Source: Streptomyces camponoticapitis (GTDB taxonomy: Bacteria > Actinomycetota > Actinomycetes > Streptomycetales > Streptomycetaceae). Taken from it: a stretch of DNA of 64,000 nt. Made by a program: the position numbers and the translations under genes. Where the stretch lies: assembly GCF_014646115.1 (NCBI RefSeq), contig NZ_BMMV01000008.1, positions 248,001 through 312,000 on the forward strand, written 5' to 3'. The notes beneath the pieces were generated by a model. That model had not been told where the DNA came from. It was given only the letters and a program-made list of their open reading frames with translations, and made no database searches. Below are positions 55,354 to 64,000 of this stretch, one piece after another; position 1 is the stretch's first letter; every line of letters starts with the position of its first letter.

Positions 55354-56376
55354 ATGACGCGAATCGACACAATCCCTGCCGACGGCACCACGGCCGTCAC
55401 GGTGCGGGGCCTGGTCAAGCACTACGGTGCGACCAAGGCGCTGGACGGCGTGGACCTGGACGTGCGTGAGGGCACGGTCCTCGGTGTCCTCGGCCCCAAC
55501 GGCGCCGGTAAGACCACCCTCGTACGCTGCCTGTCCACCCTGATCCTGCCCGACGCGGGCACCGCCGTCGTCGCCGGCTTCGACGTCGTGAAGCAGCCGC
55601 GACAGCTACGCCGCACCATCGGCCTCACCGGGCAGTACGCGTCGGTCGACGAGAAGCTCGCCGGCTGGGAGAACCTGTACATGATCGGGCGGCTGCTCGA
55701 CCTGCCCAGGCCGGCCGCCCGTAAGCGGGCCGACGAGCTGCTGGAGCGGTTCTCGCTCACCGAGGCGGCGAAGAAGCCGGTGCTCCAGTACTCCGGCGGT
55801 ATGCGCCGGCGCCTGGACCTCGCGGCGTCGATGATCGGGCAGCCCGCGGTGCTCTATCTGGACGAGCCGACGACGGGTCTCGACCCCCGCACCCGTAACG
55901 AGGTGTGGGCGGAGGTCAAGCGGATGGTCGCCGACGGCGTGACCGTCCTGCTCACCACGCAGTACATGGAAGAGGCCGAGCAGCTCGCGAGCGAGCTGAC
56001 GGTCATCGACCGCGGCCGGGTCGTCGCGGGCGGCAAGGTCGACGAGCTGAAGGCGAAGGTCGGCGGCCGGACCCTGGAGATCCGTCCGAGCGATCCCGGC
56101 CAACTTCCGGAGATGGCGCGGGCGTTGAGCGAGACCGGCCTGGACGGCATCGCGGGGTCGCAGATCCACGACGGAATGCTCTTCGTGCCGATCCTCGCCG
56201 ACGTGCAACTGACCGCCGTCATCGGGCTGCTGGGCGGGCGCGGTTTCGACATCGCGCACATCGGCACCCATCTGCCCAGCCTGGACGAGGTGTTCCTGGC
56301 GATCACGGGCGAGAAGGCGAGCGAGCAGTCCGACGGCACACCGACCGACGCGCAGCTGAAGGGGGCCGCGGCATGA
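55354..56376 (+). CDS. ABC exporter ATPase, DrrA type
   Basis: The protein has 340 residues. Walker A GPNGAGKTT (about 47-55), signature YSGGMRRRLDLA, Walker B AVLYLDEPTTGLDP and the switch His region LLTTQYMEEAEQL are complete. The C-terminal extension (KVGGRTLEIRP...LPSLDEVFLAITG) marks the daunorubicin-resistance DrrA group. It pairs with the permease encoded next (4-bp ATGA overlap) to export a hydrophobic compound or lipid. AGGA precedes the ATG. Confidence 0.94.
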   Translation: MTRIDTIPADGTTAVTVRGLVKHYGATKALDGVDLDVREGTVLGVLGPNGAGKTTLVRCLSTLILPDAGTAVVAGFDVVKQPRQLRRTIGLTGQYASVDEKLAGWENLYMIGRLLDLPRPAARKRADELLERFSLTEAAKKPVLQYSGGMRRRLDLAASMIGQPAVLYLDEPTTGLDPRTRNEVWAEVKRMVADGVTVLLTTQYMEEAEQLASELTVIDRGRVVAGGKVDELKAKVGGRTLEIRPSDPGQLPEMARALSETGLDGIAGSQIHDGMLFVPILADVQLTAVIGLLGGRGFDIAHIGTHLPSLDEVFLAITGEKASEQSDGTPTDAQLKGAAA

Positions 56377-57233
56377 GCACGGCGACAACGACGAAAGTGA
56401 CGGAGCCCGCTCCGCCCACCCGGACCGAACGGACCGTCCGGCCCGTCACCGACGAGGGCCGGATCGGCCTGCGGGCCAATCTGCGGCACATCGGCGCCCT
56501 CGCGCGCCGTAACGCCCTTCAGATCAAGCAGGACCCGGAGTCGATGTTCGACGTCCTGCTGATGCCGATCGTCTTCACGCTGCTCTTCGTCTTCGTCTTC
56601 GGCGGGGCCGTCGCGGGCAAGGGCAATCAGTCCGAGTACGTGAGCTATCTCGTCCCCGGTCTGATGGCGATGATGGGGCTCAACGTCTCGATGGCCGTGG
56701 GCAGCGGCATAAACGAGGACTTCCAGAAGGGGGTCATGGACCGGTTCCGGACGATGCCCATCGCCCGGTCGTCGGTCCTGATCGCGAAGATCGTGGTCGA
56801 GGTCGGCCGGATGATGGTCGCCTTCGCGATCCTGCTGATCGTGGGCTTCATCCTCGGTATGTCGGTCGAGACCTCACCGCTCCAGGTGCTGGGCGCGATC
56901 GGGCTCTCGCTGCTGTTCGGCGCGTCCCTGATGTGGATCTTCATCCTGATCGGTCTCACGGTGAAGACGGCGCAGGCCGTGCAGGGGGTCGGCTTCCTGG
57001 TGCTGATGCCGCTCCAGTTCGGGTCCTCGATCTTCACCCCGCCGTCCACGATGCCCAGCTGGCTGCAGAACTTCACGGACTACAACCCGCTGTCGAATCT
57101 GGCCGACGCGGCGCGCGCGTTGTTCATCGGCGGGCCGGTCGCGCACGACCTGTGGATGACGCTGGCCTGGTCGGCGGTGATCACGGTGGTGACGGCGCCG
57201 ATCGCGGTGGCCAAGTTCCGCAAGAAGACCTGA
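56373..57233 (+). CDS. ABC exporter permease, DrrB type
   Basis: The protein has 286 residues with six membrane segments (for example SMFDVLLMPIVFTLLFVFVFGG and SLLFGASLMWIFILIGLTV). NEDFQKGVMDRFRTMPIARSSVL is the conserved loop after segment 2, and PSWLQNFTDYNPLSNLADAARAL the DrrB-type late motif. It is translationally coupled to the ATPase. The cargo is unknown. The AfsR-like gene converges from the right. Confidence 0.93.
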   Translation: MSTATTTKVTEPAPPTRTERTVRPVTDEGRIGLRANLRHIGALARRNALQIKQDPESMFDVLLMPIVFTLLFVFVFGGAVAGKGNQSEYVSYLVPGLMAMMGLNVSMAVGSGINEDFQKGVMDRFRTMPIARSSVLIAKIVVEVGRMMVAFAILLIVGFILGMSVETSPLQVLGAIGLSLLFGASLMWIFILIGLTVKTAQAVQGVGFLVLMPLQFGSSIFTPPSTMPSWLQNFTDYNPLSNLADAARALFIGGPVAHDLWMTLAWSAVITVVTAPIAVAKFRKKT

Positions 57234-57238
57234 CGCCG

Positions 57239-57257
57239 GGCCTCTCACAGGGAGGCC
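57239..57257. terminator. Weak hairpin after the ABC permease gene
   Basis: GGCCTC and GAGGCC form a 6-bp stem with a 7-nt loop, 6 bp past the stop. It is short, so transcription may continue into the convergent region. Confidence 0.35.
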
Positions 57258-57296
57258 GACCGGGGGGTGCCTCAGGGGGGCGGCTCCGAAGGCGCC

Positions 57297-60200
57297 TCAG
57301 GCGCCGGCCACTTCGAAGGCCTCGTCGAGGGTGAGCGCGCGACCCTCGGCGAGTGCCTTCTCGTAGTCGGCGCCCTCCAGCCCCCCGGCACGGATCGTGG
57401 CATCGGCACCCGCAAGGCACTCACGCTCCTGCCCGTTGGTGTAGTGGCCCCGCGGCAGGTGCGCCTCGTACGCGCCCACGAGGCGCGCCCCGTCCCGTAC
57501 GCGCTGCGGGCCGCCGAGTCCGGCCAGTGCCCAGCCCGCCGTCAGCAGATGAACGGCCGGCATCTGCGGGGCGACCACCCGCGACATCGGGTCGCGCGTA
57601 CGGTCCAGGGCCTGCCGTGACCGGTCGAGCGCTTCCGCGTACTGCCCGTCGAGATTCTCCAGCCAGGAGAGCAGACCGAAGACGAACCCCTCGAAGAGGG
57701 CGAGGTTGGAGCGGCTGAAGTCGTCGCGAAGCACGTCGAGTACACGGCGGCCCTCAGTGGCGCGTCCGGTGCGGCCGAGCCACATCGCCAGATAGAGCCG
57801 GGCGGCCGGCTCGGCCTCGTAGTCCCGCCGGTCGGTCTGGGCGAGGATCTCGCGCAGGATCGCCTCGGCCTCGTCACCTGCGCCCATCTCCATCATCACA
57901 CCCGCCAGACGGGTGCGCAGGAGCGAGATCTGCGCCTCGGCGCCGAGCAGCCGGGCGTTGTCGATGGCGGCGCGGAAGTCGTCCGCGGAGCGCTCGAACT
58001 CACCGTTGCGCTCGAAGGCCTCGGCACGGGCCGACAGGGCTTCCGCCGCGCCCCAGGCGTCACCGATCCTGGTGAAGATCTCCAGGCTCTCCTCGGCGTC
58101 CCGGCCCGCGTCGCCGACCCACTCGGTGCGGTTGGCGAAGATGTTGGCCCGCACCTGGAGGGCGGAGGCAAGCTCCCACTCGTAGCCGAGGTCCCGGCAC
58201 GCCTTGACGGTCGCGTCGGTCACCTCACGGAGCCGGTCGGACTGCCCCGTCAGCAGGATCGAGAAGAACCAGAGCGAGCCGGGCGTACGGCAGGTCTGCG
58301 GCAGACCGGGCCGGTACACCTCGCTGACGCGGCGCAGCCACTCCAGGGCCTCGGGCGAGGTCCACACGTCGAGGTCGTGGTTCATGTTGGACAGGTTGAT
58401 CAGCCGGGCCCCGCGCCGCGCCTCGATCAGTTGCTCGGGCGCCATCGGCGGCGGCGCGTCCGTGCACCGCTCAAAGATCGGCGGGGCCGGGGAGACCGGC
58501 GGGTCGAAGGGGTCGGGGCCCAGTGCGGCGGCGGCGCCCGACCAGTGCCGGGCGTCGGTGCGCATGTCGCGGATGTGCCAGTACCAGGCGAGGGAGTGCA
58601 CCAGACAGAGCGCCTCGTGCTCGTCCTCGGCCGCGACGGCGTGCCGCAGCGCCGTGCGCAGGTTCTCGTACTCGACCGAGATCCGCTCGATCCACAGGAG
58701 CTGTTCCGGGCCGCGCAGTTTCGGGTCGGCGTGCCGGGCCAGCTCCCGGAAGTGCACGAGATGGCGGTGCTCGGCGGCGGCGCGGCCGTGGGACTCGTCC
58801 AACCGCTCACCGGCGTACTCCAGGACGGTCTCCAGCAGCCGGTAGCGCATCGCCCCGTCCGGGGCGGGGGCGGCGACCACGAGGGACTTGTCGACGAGCG
58901 AGCCGAGGAGTTCCAGCGCGTCGGGCCCGCACACGGCCTCGGCGGCGGCCAGGTCGCAGCCGCCCGCGAAGACGGACAGGGCGCCCAGCGCGGTCCGCTC
59001 CGCGGAGTCGAGGAGGTCCCAGGACCAGTCGACGACGGCGCGCAGCGTCTGCTGCCTGGGCAGTACGGTGCGGCTGCCGCCGGTCAGCAGGCGGAAACGG
59101 TCGTCGAGGCGGTCGGCGATCTGCCGGGGGGTGAGCATCCGCAGCCGGGCGGCGGCCAGTTCGATCGCGAGCGGCAGCCCGTCGAGCCGGCGGCAGATCT
59201 CGTCGGCGGCGGCCGGGTCCTCGTCCGTACGGAAGCCGGGCCGGGCGGCGGCGCCGCGGTCGGCGAGCAGGCGAAGCGCCATCGGTCCGGGCAGCGGGCC
59301 GACGGGGCGTACGACCTCGCCGGGCACACCGAGCGGTTCCCGGCTGGTGGCGAGGACGGTCACGCCGGGGCAGCGGGCGAGCAGTTCCTCGGCGAGCCTG
59401 GCGGCGGCGTCGACGACGTGCTCGCAGTTGTCGAACAGGATCAGCATGTTCCGGCGGGAGCAGTGCTCGACGAGCCGTACGAGGGGGTCGTTGGCGCCGG
59501 GGTCGACGGCCCGCAGCCCCTCGGCCCCGGCGCCGCGCAACACGGTCTCGCGCGCCCCGAGGGCGAGGAGTACGGCCTCGGGCACGGTCTCGGGGTCGTC
59601 CACGGGCGCGAGCTCGGCGAGCCACACCCCGTCGGGCCAGTCCCCGGGGTCGGCCGCGGCGGCGGCCTCCTGCGAGAGCCGCGTCTTCCCGGCGCCGCCG
59701 GCCCCGAGCAGGGTGACGAGGCGGGCGTCGCGGAGGTCCCCCTGGAGGGCGTCCAGGTCGGTGTCCCGGCCGACGAAGCTGGTGAGGGGGACGCGAAGGT
59801 TGCCGGCCGAAGAAGGGAGCGCGGCGTCCGGCTGGTGCGGTGTGTGAGCGCCGGGCGCGGTCCCGTCGACCGCGGCCGCGGGCCCCGTCCGGGGCGTACG
59901 GCGCGGGTGGTCGCCGTTCCCGTCGTCGTCCGGGCTCAGCAACTCCTTGTGCAGCGAGCGAAGTTCGTGGCCCGGGTCGGTGCCCAGGCGGGTCGCGAGG
60001 TCACGGCGGACGTCCTCGTAGGCCGACAGGGCCTCGGCCGTACGCCCCACCGCGCGCAGCGCGCGGATACGCAGCGCCTGGAGCAGTTCGTCGATCGGGT
60101 GGTCGTCGCAGAGCGCCGCCAGCTCCGGCAGCGCCTCCTCCGCCCGGCCGAGGGCGAGCGCGGCGGTGAGCCGTGCGCGGCGGGCGGCCAGCCGGCGGGT

Positions 60201-60710
60201 CTCCCAGCGCGCCGACTCGGCCCCGCGGTCGGGCAGGTCGGACAGGGCCGGGCCGTGCCAGAGCCCCAGGGCCTCGTCCAGCAGTTCGGCGGCCCGCTCG
60301 GGACTTCCGTCGTCCAGGGCCCTGGTGCCCTCGGCCGTGAGCCGCTCGAAGAGGTACAGGTCCACGTCCTCGGGGGCGGCGCACAGCCGGTACCCGCCGC
60401 TGTCGGAGACGACCGTCCCGGCACCGAGCACCCGGCGGAGCCGGCTGACCAGGGCCTGGAGCGCGCCGGCGGCGTCCGCGGGCGCGTCGCCGTCCCAGAC
60501 CTCACTGACGAGCGTGGCGGCCGGGACGATCCGGCCGGGGCGCAGCGCCAGCACTGTCAGCAGCGCGCGCAGCCTTGGTCCGCCGACGGCGTACGGAGTG
60601 CCGTCGGCGCGCAGCGCCCTTGTGGGGCCGAGAAGCCGGTAACGCACCCCACCATTGTCCGGTACGACCATCCGGTCGGCCGACCGCTTCCCCACGTTCT
60701 CGCTCGCCAT
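57297..60710 (-). CDS. AfsR-like SARP regulator: OmpR-type DNA-binding, BTAD, NB-ARC ATPase and TPR
   Basis: The protein has 1137 residues from ATG 60710 (GAGAGG upstream); a GTG 21 codons in is an alternative. The winged helix is at about 22-110 (YRLLGPTRALRADGTPYAVGG, LRALLTVLALRPGRIVPAATLVSEVW). The BTAD domain is at about 110-260 (VDLYLFERLTAEG). NB-ARC spans about 300-640: P-loop LLGAGGAGKTRLS (Lys342), ILFDNCEHVVDAAA and TVLATSREPLGVPGE. The rest is helical TPR-like. It activates a target after an ATP-driven switch, as AfsR does. No biosynthetic cluster is adjacent; the neighbouring exporter is a possible target. Confidence 0.93.
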   Translation of the reverse strand: MASENVGKRSADRMVVPDNGGVRYRLLGPTRALRADGTPYAVGGPRLRALLTVLALRPGRIVPAATLVSEVWDGDAPADAAGALQALVSRLRRVLGAGTVVSDSGGYRLCAAPEDVDLYLFERLTAEGTRALDDGSPERAAELLDEALGLWHGPALSDLPDRGAESARWETRRLAARRARLTAALALGRAEEALPELAALCDDHPIDELLQALRIRALRAVGRTAEALSAYEDVRRDLATRLGTDPGHELRSLHKELLSPDDDGNGDHPRRTPRTGPAAAVDGTAPGAHTPHQPDAALPSSAGNLRVPLTSFVGRDTDLDALQGDLRDARLVTLLGAGGAGKTRLSQEAAAAADPGDWPDGVWLAELAPVDDPETVPEAVLLALGARETVLRGAGAEGLRAVDPGANDPLVRLVEHCSRRNMLILFDNCEHVVDAAARLAEELLARCPGVTVLATSREPLGVPGEVVRPVGPLPGPMALRLLADRGAAARPGFRTDEDPAAADEICRRLDGLPLAIELAAARLRMLTPRQIADRLDDRFRLLTGGSRTVLPRQQTLRAVVDWSWDLLDSAERTALGALSVFAGGCDLAAAEAVCGPDALELLGSLVDKSLVVAAPAPDGAMRYRLLETVLEYAGERLDESHGRAAAEHRHLVHFRELARHADPKLRGPEQLLWIERISVEYENLRTALRHAVAAEDEHEALCLVHSLAWYWHIRDMRTDARHWSGAAAALGPDPFDPPVSPAPPIFERCTDAPPPMAPEQLIEARRGARLINLSNMNHDLDVWTSPEALEWLRRVSEVYRPGLPQTCRTPGSLWFFSILLTGQSDRLREVTDATVKACRDLGYEWELASALQVRANIFANRTEWVGDAGRDAEESLEIFTRIGDAWGAAEALSARAEAFERNGEFERSADDFRAAIDNARLLGAEAQISLLRTRLAGVMMEMGAGDEAEAILREILAQTDRRDYEAEPAARLYLAMWLGRTGRATEGRRVLDVLRDDFSRSNLALFEGFVFGLLSWLENLDGQYAEALDRSRQALDRTRDPMSRVVAPQMPAVHLLTAGWALAGLGGPQRVRDGARLVGAYEAHLPRGHYTNGQERECLAGADATIRAGGLEGADYEKALAEGRALTLDEAFEVAGA

Positions 60711-60861
60711 GTGCCGCCTCTCCCCCTCGTAACGCCCACCCTCGCCGGAACCGACTCCCGCACGCGAGACGTTCTCGGCGTGTCGCCTGTACGGTCAGGC
60801 ACGCCCTGCCCCGCCAGCGCCCCCGCCCGCACCCGCCGCCCGCGCCCTTCAGGAGCCGCGA

Positions 60862-61662
60862 ATGACCACCGCACCCTCCCGTCGCGACCGGCGGATCAGC
60901 CCCGTCTTCCTCGGGATCGCCGCCGTCATGGCCGTCACCGGGTGGGCCGTGTGGACCGACTTCGCGTCGGACGCCCGTATCGCCGTCTTCCTCTTCGTCA
61001 CATCCGCGTGGGTGGTCTCGCTCTGTCTGCACGAGTACGCGCACGCGCGCACCGCCCTGCACAGCGGTGACATCTCCATCGGCGCCAAGGGCTATCTGAC
61101 GCTCAACCCCCTCAAGTACACCCATGCCTTGCTCAGCATCGTGCTCCCTGTGGTCTTCGTCATCATGGGCGGTATCGGTCTGCCCGGTGGCGCGGTCTTC
61201 ATCGAGCGGAGCCGGATCCGGGGCCGCTGGCGGCACAGCCTGATCTCGGCGGCGGGCCCGCTGACGAACCTCCTGTTCGCGGTCGTCTGCACCGCGCCCT
61301 TCTGGCTGGGCCTGCTCGACGGTGTGCCGCTCCTCTTCCGCTTCGCGCTCGCGTTCCTCGCCCTGCTCCAGGTGACGGCGGCGATCCTCAACTTCCTGCC
61401 GGTGCCGGGACTTGACGGTTACGGCGTGATCGAACCGTGGCTGTCGCGCAAGGTCCGCGCCCAGGTGGAGCCGTTCGCGCCGTTCGGACTGATCGCGGTC
61501 TTCGGCATCCTCTTCATCCCGGAGGTGAACGTCGCGTTCTTCGACGGGATCGACGCGATCCTGAGCGGGCTCGGCATCAGCGATCTCGAAACCTACTGCG
61601 GTCAGAGTTTCTACCGGTTCTGGACGACTCGTGATGAGTTGTGCCAGTCGTTCGTCAGCTAG
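60862..61662 (+). CDS. Site-2-protease-like M50 metalloprotease
   Basis: The protein has 266 residues; ATG 60862 follows AGGAG. The zinc motif HEYAH (57-61) sits in a membrane helix (SAWVVSLCLHEYAHARTALH). FLPVPGLDGYGVI supplies the third ligand, Asp185, in the NPDG-like motif. About six membrane segments are present, with no PDZ domain. It cleaves membrane proteins, perhaps anti-sigma factors. It overlaps the next, convergent small gene by 8 bp. Confidence 0.92.
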   Translation: MTTAPSRRDRRISPVFLGIAAVMAVTGWAVWTDFASDARIAVFLFVTSAWVVSLCLHEYAHARTALHSGDISIGAKGYLTLNPLKYTHALLSIVLPVVFVIMGGIGLPGGAVFIERSRIRGRWRHSLISAAGPLTNLLFAVVCTAPFWLGLLDGVPLLFRFALAFLALLQVTAAILNFLPVPGLDGYGVIEPWLSRKVRAQVEPFAPFGLIAVFGILFIPEVNVAFFDGIDAILSGLGISDLETYCGQSFYRFWTTRDELCQSFVS

Positions 61663-61831
61663 CGCGCGGCGCGGTCCTCGCCTTGCGGAGGTAGTACCAC
61701 GCCATGTTCGAGGACAGCCCGGCCAGCAGCACCCAGACGACACCGAGCCAGTTCCCCCGCAGGAAGGACACCACGGCCGCGGCGATGGCCAGGAGGCAGA
61801 AGACGAGGGCGTAGAGAGCGAGGCGGGGCAT
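61655..61831 (-). CDS. 58-residue membrane protein
   Basis: ATG 61831 follows AGGAG. Two hydrophobic segments cover most of the protein: ALYALVFCLLAIAAAVVSFL and WLGVVWVLLAGLSSNMAWYY. A basic tail (LRKARTAPRAS) is cytoplasmic. Function unknown. Its last 8 bp overlap the end of the M50 gene. Confidence 0.75.
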   Translation of the reverse strand: MPRLALYALVFCLLAIAAAVVSFLRGNWLGVVWVLLAGLSSNMAWYYLRKARTAPRAS

Positions 61832-61934
61832 GGGGTCGGCTCCTGTCGAGGGCGTGGTGCGTGCGTACGGCGCCCGTCCAGTGTCCCCCATGCCCGGTCC
61901 GCGCTCCGATGCGGAGGGGCCGGGCCCGTGCGGT

Positions 61935-61986
61935 CCGGTCCCGGCGTTACGGCGGTCCGGCGGCCGGTCCCGGCGTTACGGCGGTC
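61935..61986. repeat. 23-bp direct repeat with 29-bp period
   Basis: CCGGTCCCGGCGTTACGGCG plus GTC occurs at 61935-61957 and 61964-61986, followed by a partial GGTCCCGGCG. It lies in the gap between the 58-residue gene and the end of the NpdG-like gene. Confidence 0.8.
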
Positions 61987-62016
61987 AGGTCCCGGCGCAC
62001 CGTCCCGTCCCCGTCG

Positions 62017-62727
62017 TCAGAGGTCGGTGACGCGCAGACCCGCGTGCGCCTTGTAACGGCGGTTGACCGAGATCAGGTTCGCCACGAGCGACTCCACCTG
62101 GTGCGCGTTGCGCAGCCGCCCCGCGAACACCCCCCGCATACCGGGGATACGCGCCGCCAGCGCCTGCACGATGTCGGTGTCGGCCCGCACCTCGCCGAGC
62201 ACCATCACATCGGTGTCGATCTGTCCGACCGCGGGGTCCAGGAGCAGCACGGCGGACAGATGGTGGAACGCGCCGGTCACGCGTGACTCGGGCAGCAGGG
62301 CGGCGGCCTGTTCGGCGGCGCTGCCCTCCTCCGGCCTCAGCGCGTACGCGCCCTTCTTGTCGAAGCCGAGCGGGTTGACGCAGTCGACGACGAGCTTGCC
62401 CGCGAGTTCGTCCCTGAGCGATTCCAGCGTCTTGGCGTGGCCCTCCCACGGCACCGCGACGATCACGATGTCGCTGCGGCGCGCGCACTCGGCGTTGTCG
62501 GCGCCCTCGACGCCGAGGCCGAGTTCGGCGGCGGCCGTCCCGGCCCGCTCGGCGGCGCGGGAGCCGATGATCACTTTCTGCCCGGCCCGTGCCAGCCGGT
62601 AGGCGAGCCCGCGCCCCTGGTCGCCGGTGCCGCCGAGAACACCCACGGTCAGGTCCGCGACATCGGGAAGCTCCCAGGGGTCCTTGGCGGGGGGCTTCGG
62701 CGTGCTGCCACTGTCAGTAGAAGTCAT
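62017..62727 (-). CDS. npdG: F420-dependent NADP reductase (NpdG-like)
   Basis: The protein has 236 residues. A 28-residue Pro/Ser-rich extension precedes LTVGVLGGTGDQGRGLAYRLA (Rossmann loop) and KVIIGSRAAERA. NAECARRSDIVIVAVPWEGH, GKLVVDCVNPLGFDKKG and ESRVTGAFHHLSAVLL match NpdG/Fno enzymes that transfer hydride between F420 and NADP. F420 is abundant in Streptomyces. The start at 62727 fits the family length. Confidence 0.9.
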   Translation of the reverse strand: MTSTDSGSTPKPPAKDPWELPDVADLTVGVLGGTGDQGRGLAYRLARAGQKVIIGSRAAERAGTAAAELGLGVEGADNAECARRSDIVIVAVPWEGHAKTLESLRDELAGKLVVDCVNPLGFDKKGAYALRPEEGSAAEQAAALLPESRVTGAFHHLSAVLLLDPAVGQIDTDVMVLGEVRADTDIVQALAARIPGMRGVFAGRLRNAHQVESLVANLISVNRRYKAHAGLRVTDL

Positions 62728-62906
62728 GACCTTGACAGTACTTGTCGGTGTGGGAGGTGCTCGGCGCGACCCTCGCGGGCCGCTCGCGCCCCCTCGCGGT
62801 CCCTGCGGGACTCCCGCCCGGCGCACGCACAGCCGGAATGGCTCGTTCGGGTGATGCCGTGCGGACCCCCGGCGCGGGGTCCCGCGCTGCGGCAGGATCC
62901 CGGCCC

Positions 62907-63536
62907 ATGGATGCCGTACGCGTCGCCCTGCTCCGTGAAGTCCTGGCCGGTACGGAGTGGCCGGCCGCGACCCGGCGGTTCGCCGCGTCCCTGCGGTCAT
63001 CCGTCGTGCCGCAAGGTGGCGGGCTGCTGCTGGTGGGGACGCGGGTGTACGAGCCGTGGCACATGGCAGCGCACCTGGTGGACGAGGCCGCGTGGTCCGG
63101 CCGCCCGGAGCTGACCCCCCTGCTCGTACGGCACCGGGTACGGCCCGGCGAACCGCCGCACCTGGCCGTCGGGCTCGGCAGGCTCCAGGCGGCGGGACGG
63201 GGCGAGACGCTGCTGCTGGTGGCGCCGGAGCGGCCGGACGGCGGGCTGTTGGAGCGGGTGCACGACGCGCGGCGAGCGGGGGCCACGGTGCTGTCGCTCG
63301 GAAGCGGGGACTCCGAGGTGGTGGGGCTGGCGCACGACGCGCTCACGATCGCGCCGCCGGTGCCGGAGGACTCCCGGGAGGGCGCGTCGGGCATCGACCT
63401 CGACATGGTGCAGCACCTGGTGAGCGCGGCGGCCGGCGAGAACGGGCTGCCGGCGGCGCGCGGCAGGCGCCGCTTCCGCGACCGGCTGTCACGGCTGGTC
63501 GACCAGCTGACGTCACCGCCGCCCGCCCGCTGGTGA
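62907..63536 (+). CDS. Hypothetical protein
   Basis: The protein has 209 residues, soluble, without signal. Sections LLLVGTRVYEPWHMAAHLVDEAAW, ETLLLVAPERPDGGLLERVHDARRAGATVLSLGSGD and GLAHDALTIAPP suggest an alpha/beta fold with a nucleotide- or sugar-isomerase-like (SIS) flavour, but no motif is decisive. Similar proteins are widespread in Streptomyces. It is 87 bp from the next gene on the same strand. Confidence 0.75.
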   Translation: MDAVRVALLREVLAGTEWPAATRRFAASLRSSVVPQGGGLLLVGTRVYEPWHMAAHLVDEAAWSGRPELTPLLVRHRVRPGEPPHLAVGLGRLQAAGRGETLLLVAPERPDGGLLERVHDARRAGATVLSLGSGDSEVVGLAHDALTIAPPVPEDSREGASGIDLDMVQHLVSAAAGENGLPAARGRRRFRDRLSRLVDQLTSPPPARW

Positions 63537-63623
63537 TGCCGCCGTCGTCGCGCGCGTCCGGGACGGCGGCGGGCGGCTAAAGGAGTTGCCCGGCGTGACC
63601 GCCACGACGGAACATGGCCTCTC

Positions 63624-64000
63624 GTGACCAGAAAGCTGACCGCGATCCTGCCGGACCTCACCCCGCTGCGCACGCTGCGCGAGTTCCGACTCCTGTGGAT
63701 CCAGGGTCTGGTGACGTATTTCGGCAGCTCCATGGCCATGATCGCGCTGCCGCTCCAGATCAAGGATCTGACCAACTCGCCTCTCGCCGTGGGTGCGATG
63801 GGCGCGGTCGAGCTGGTCCCGCTGATCGTTTTCGGCCTGTACGGCGGTGCGCTCGCCGACGCGGTCGACCGCCGCAAGCTGATCCTGCTCTCCGAGGCGT
63901 GCCTCGGGCTGCTCGCGGTCGTCCTGCTGATCAACGCGCTGCTGCCCCGGCCGGCTCTCTGGCCGCTGTACGTCGTGGCCGCGGGCGTCTCAGCGCTCTC
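63624..64000 (+). CDS. MFS transporter, 5' part only
   Basis: The gene starts with GTG 63624 and runs off the right edge. The visible residues (about 125) show RTLREFRLLWIQGLVTYFGSSMAMIALPLQI, DLTNSPLAVG, then the motif A-like LYGGALADAVDRRKLILLSE. This is the MFS_3 (enterobactin exporter-like) type common in Streptomyces. No ribosome site stands out. The frame remains open to the end. Substrate unknown. Confidence 0.82.
   Translation, partial: MTRKLTAILPDLTPLRTLREFRLLWIQGLVTYFGSSMAMIALPLQIKDLTNSPLAVGAMGAVELVPLIVFGLYGGALADAVDRRKLILLSEACLGLLAVVLLINALLPRPALWPLYVVAAGVSAL

Noticed and set aside
1..64000. CRISPR array, prophage, transposase or integrase
   Set aside because: No regular spacer-repeat pattern and no integrase, transposase or phage structural motifs were seen in any supported gene.

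Overview
The window is chromosomal DNA of a high-GC actinomycete, almost certainly a Streptomyces. The whole stretch has very high G+C with strong third-position GC bias, many GTG and TTG starts, frequent 4-bp stop/start overlaps (GTGA, ATGA), and gene sets typical of the genus: malR-malEFG-aglA, glnE, a glnA2-type glutamine synthetase, an AfsR-like regulator and DUF1996/DUF3105/DUF305 secreted proteins. I see no rRNA, tRNA, CRISPR array, prophage or insertion sequence. About 50 protein genes are supported, including a 39-residue leader-like ORF, a 58-residue membrane protein and genes cut by both window edges.

Layout. 1-5.4 kb: end of an epoxide hydrolase, a secreted RlpA-like protein, a Gfo/Idh/MocA dehydrogenase, then a coupled pair made of a Ro60-like TROVE/vWA protein and an ARPP-like protein with a C-terminal HTH. 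5.6-8.7 kb: a Cys-Cys leader-like mini-ORF, a receiver-less OmpR-type winged-helix protein, and a PepSY membrane protein with a partner membrane protein, both His/Met-rich. 8.8-21.8 kb: an epimerase, a NarL-type two-component system, a DUF1996 protein, a His-rich lipoprotein, a Tat-exported GH89 N-acetylglucosaminidase, a sigma-like membrane protein, a TetR and a DUF4230 protein.

21.9-36.9 kb is a maltodextrin/starch island. A double-headed amylase-pullulanase and an alpha-amylase with a starch-binding domain cut polymer outside the cell. MalE, MalF and MalG import maltodextrins. A cytoplasmic GH13 alpha-glucosidase hydrolyses them. MalR and a close LacI paralogue, the latter translationally coupled to the glucosidase gene, are the likely regulators. 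CTTGC/GCAAG repeats lie upstream of malE, malR and the amylase.

37-45.2 kb: a PAP2-family lipid enzyme, glnE (adenylyltransferase for glutamine synthetase), a flavin/F420 split-barrel protein, a TauE/SafE permease, an HxlR regulator divergent from an F420/NADPH-type oxidoreductase, and a GlnA2-like enzyme. 45.3-51.5 kb: a MarR, a DUF3105/DUF305 pair, a CBS protein, nadE and an EEP-fold membrane protein. 51.6-54.1 kb: a DHA2 drug exporter with a TetR and a perfect palindromic operator. 54.2-64 kb: panB, a DrrAB-type ABC exporter, an AfsR-like SARP-NB-ARC-TPR regulator, an M50 protease, an NpdG-like F420 reductase and the start of an MFS transporter.

The best candidate for an uncharacterised system is the TROVE/vWA plus ARPP-like pair at 2760-5395. 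The leader peptide at 5625 and the duplicated MalR circuit come next.
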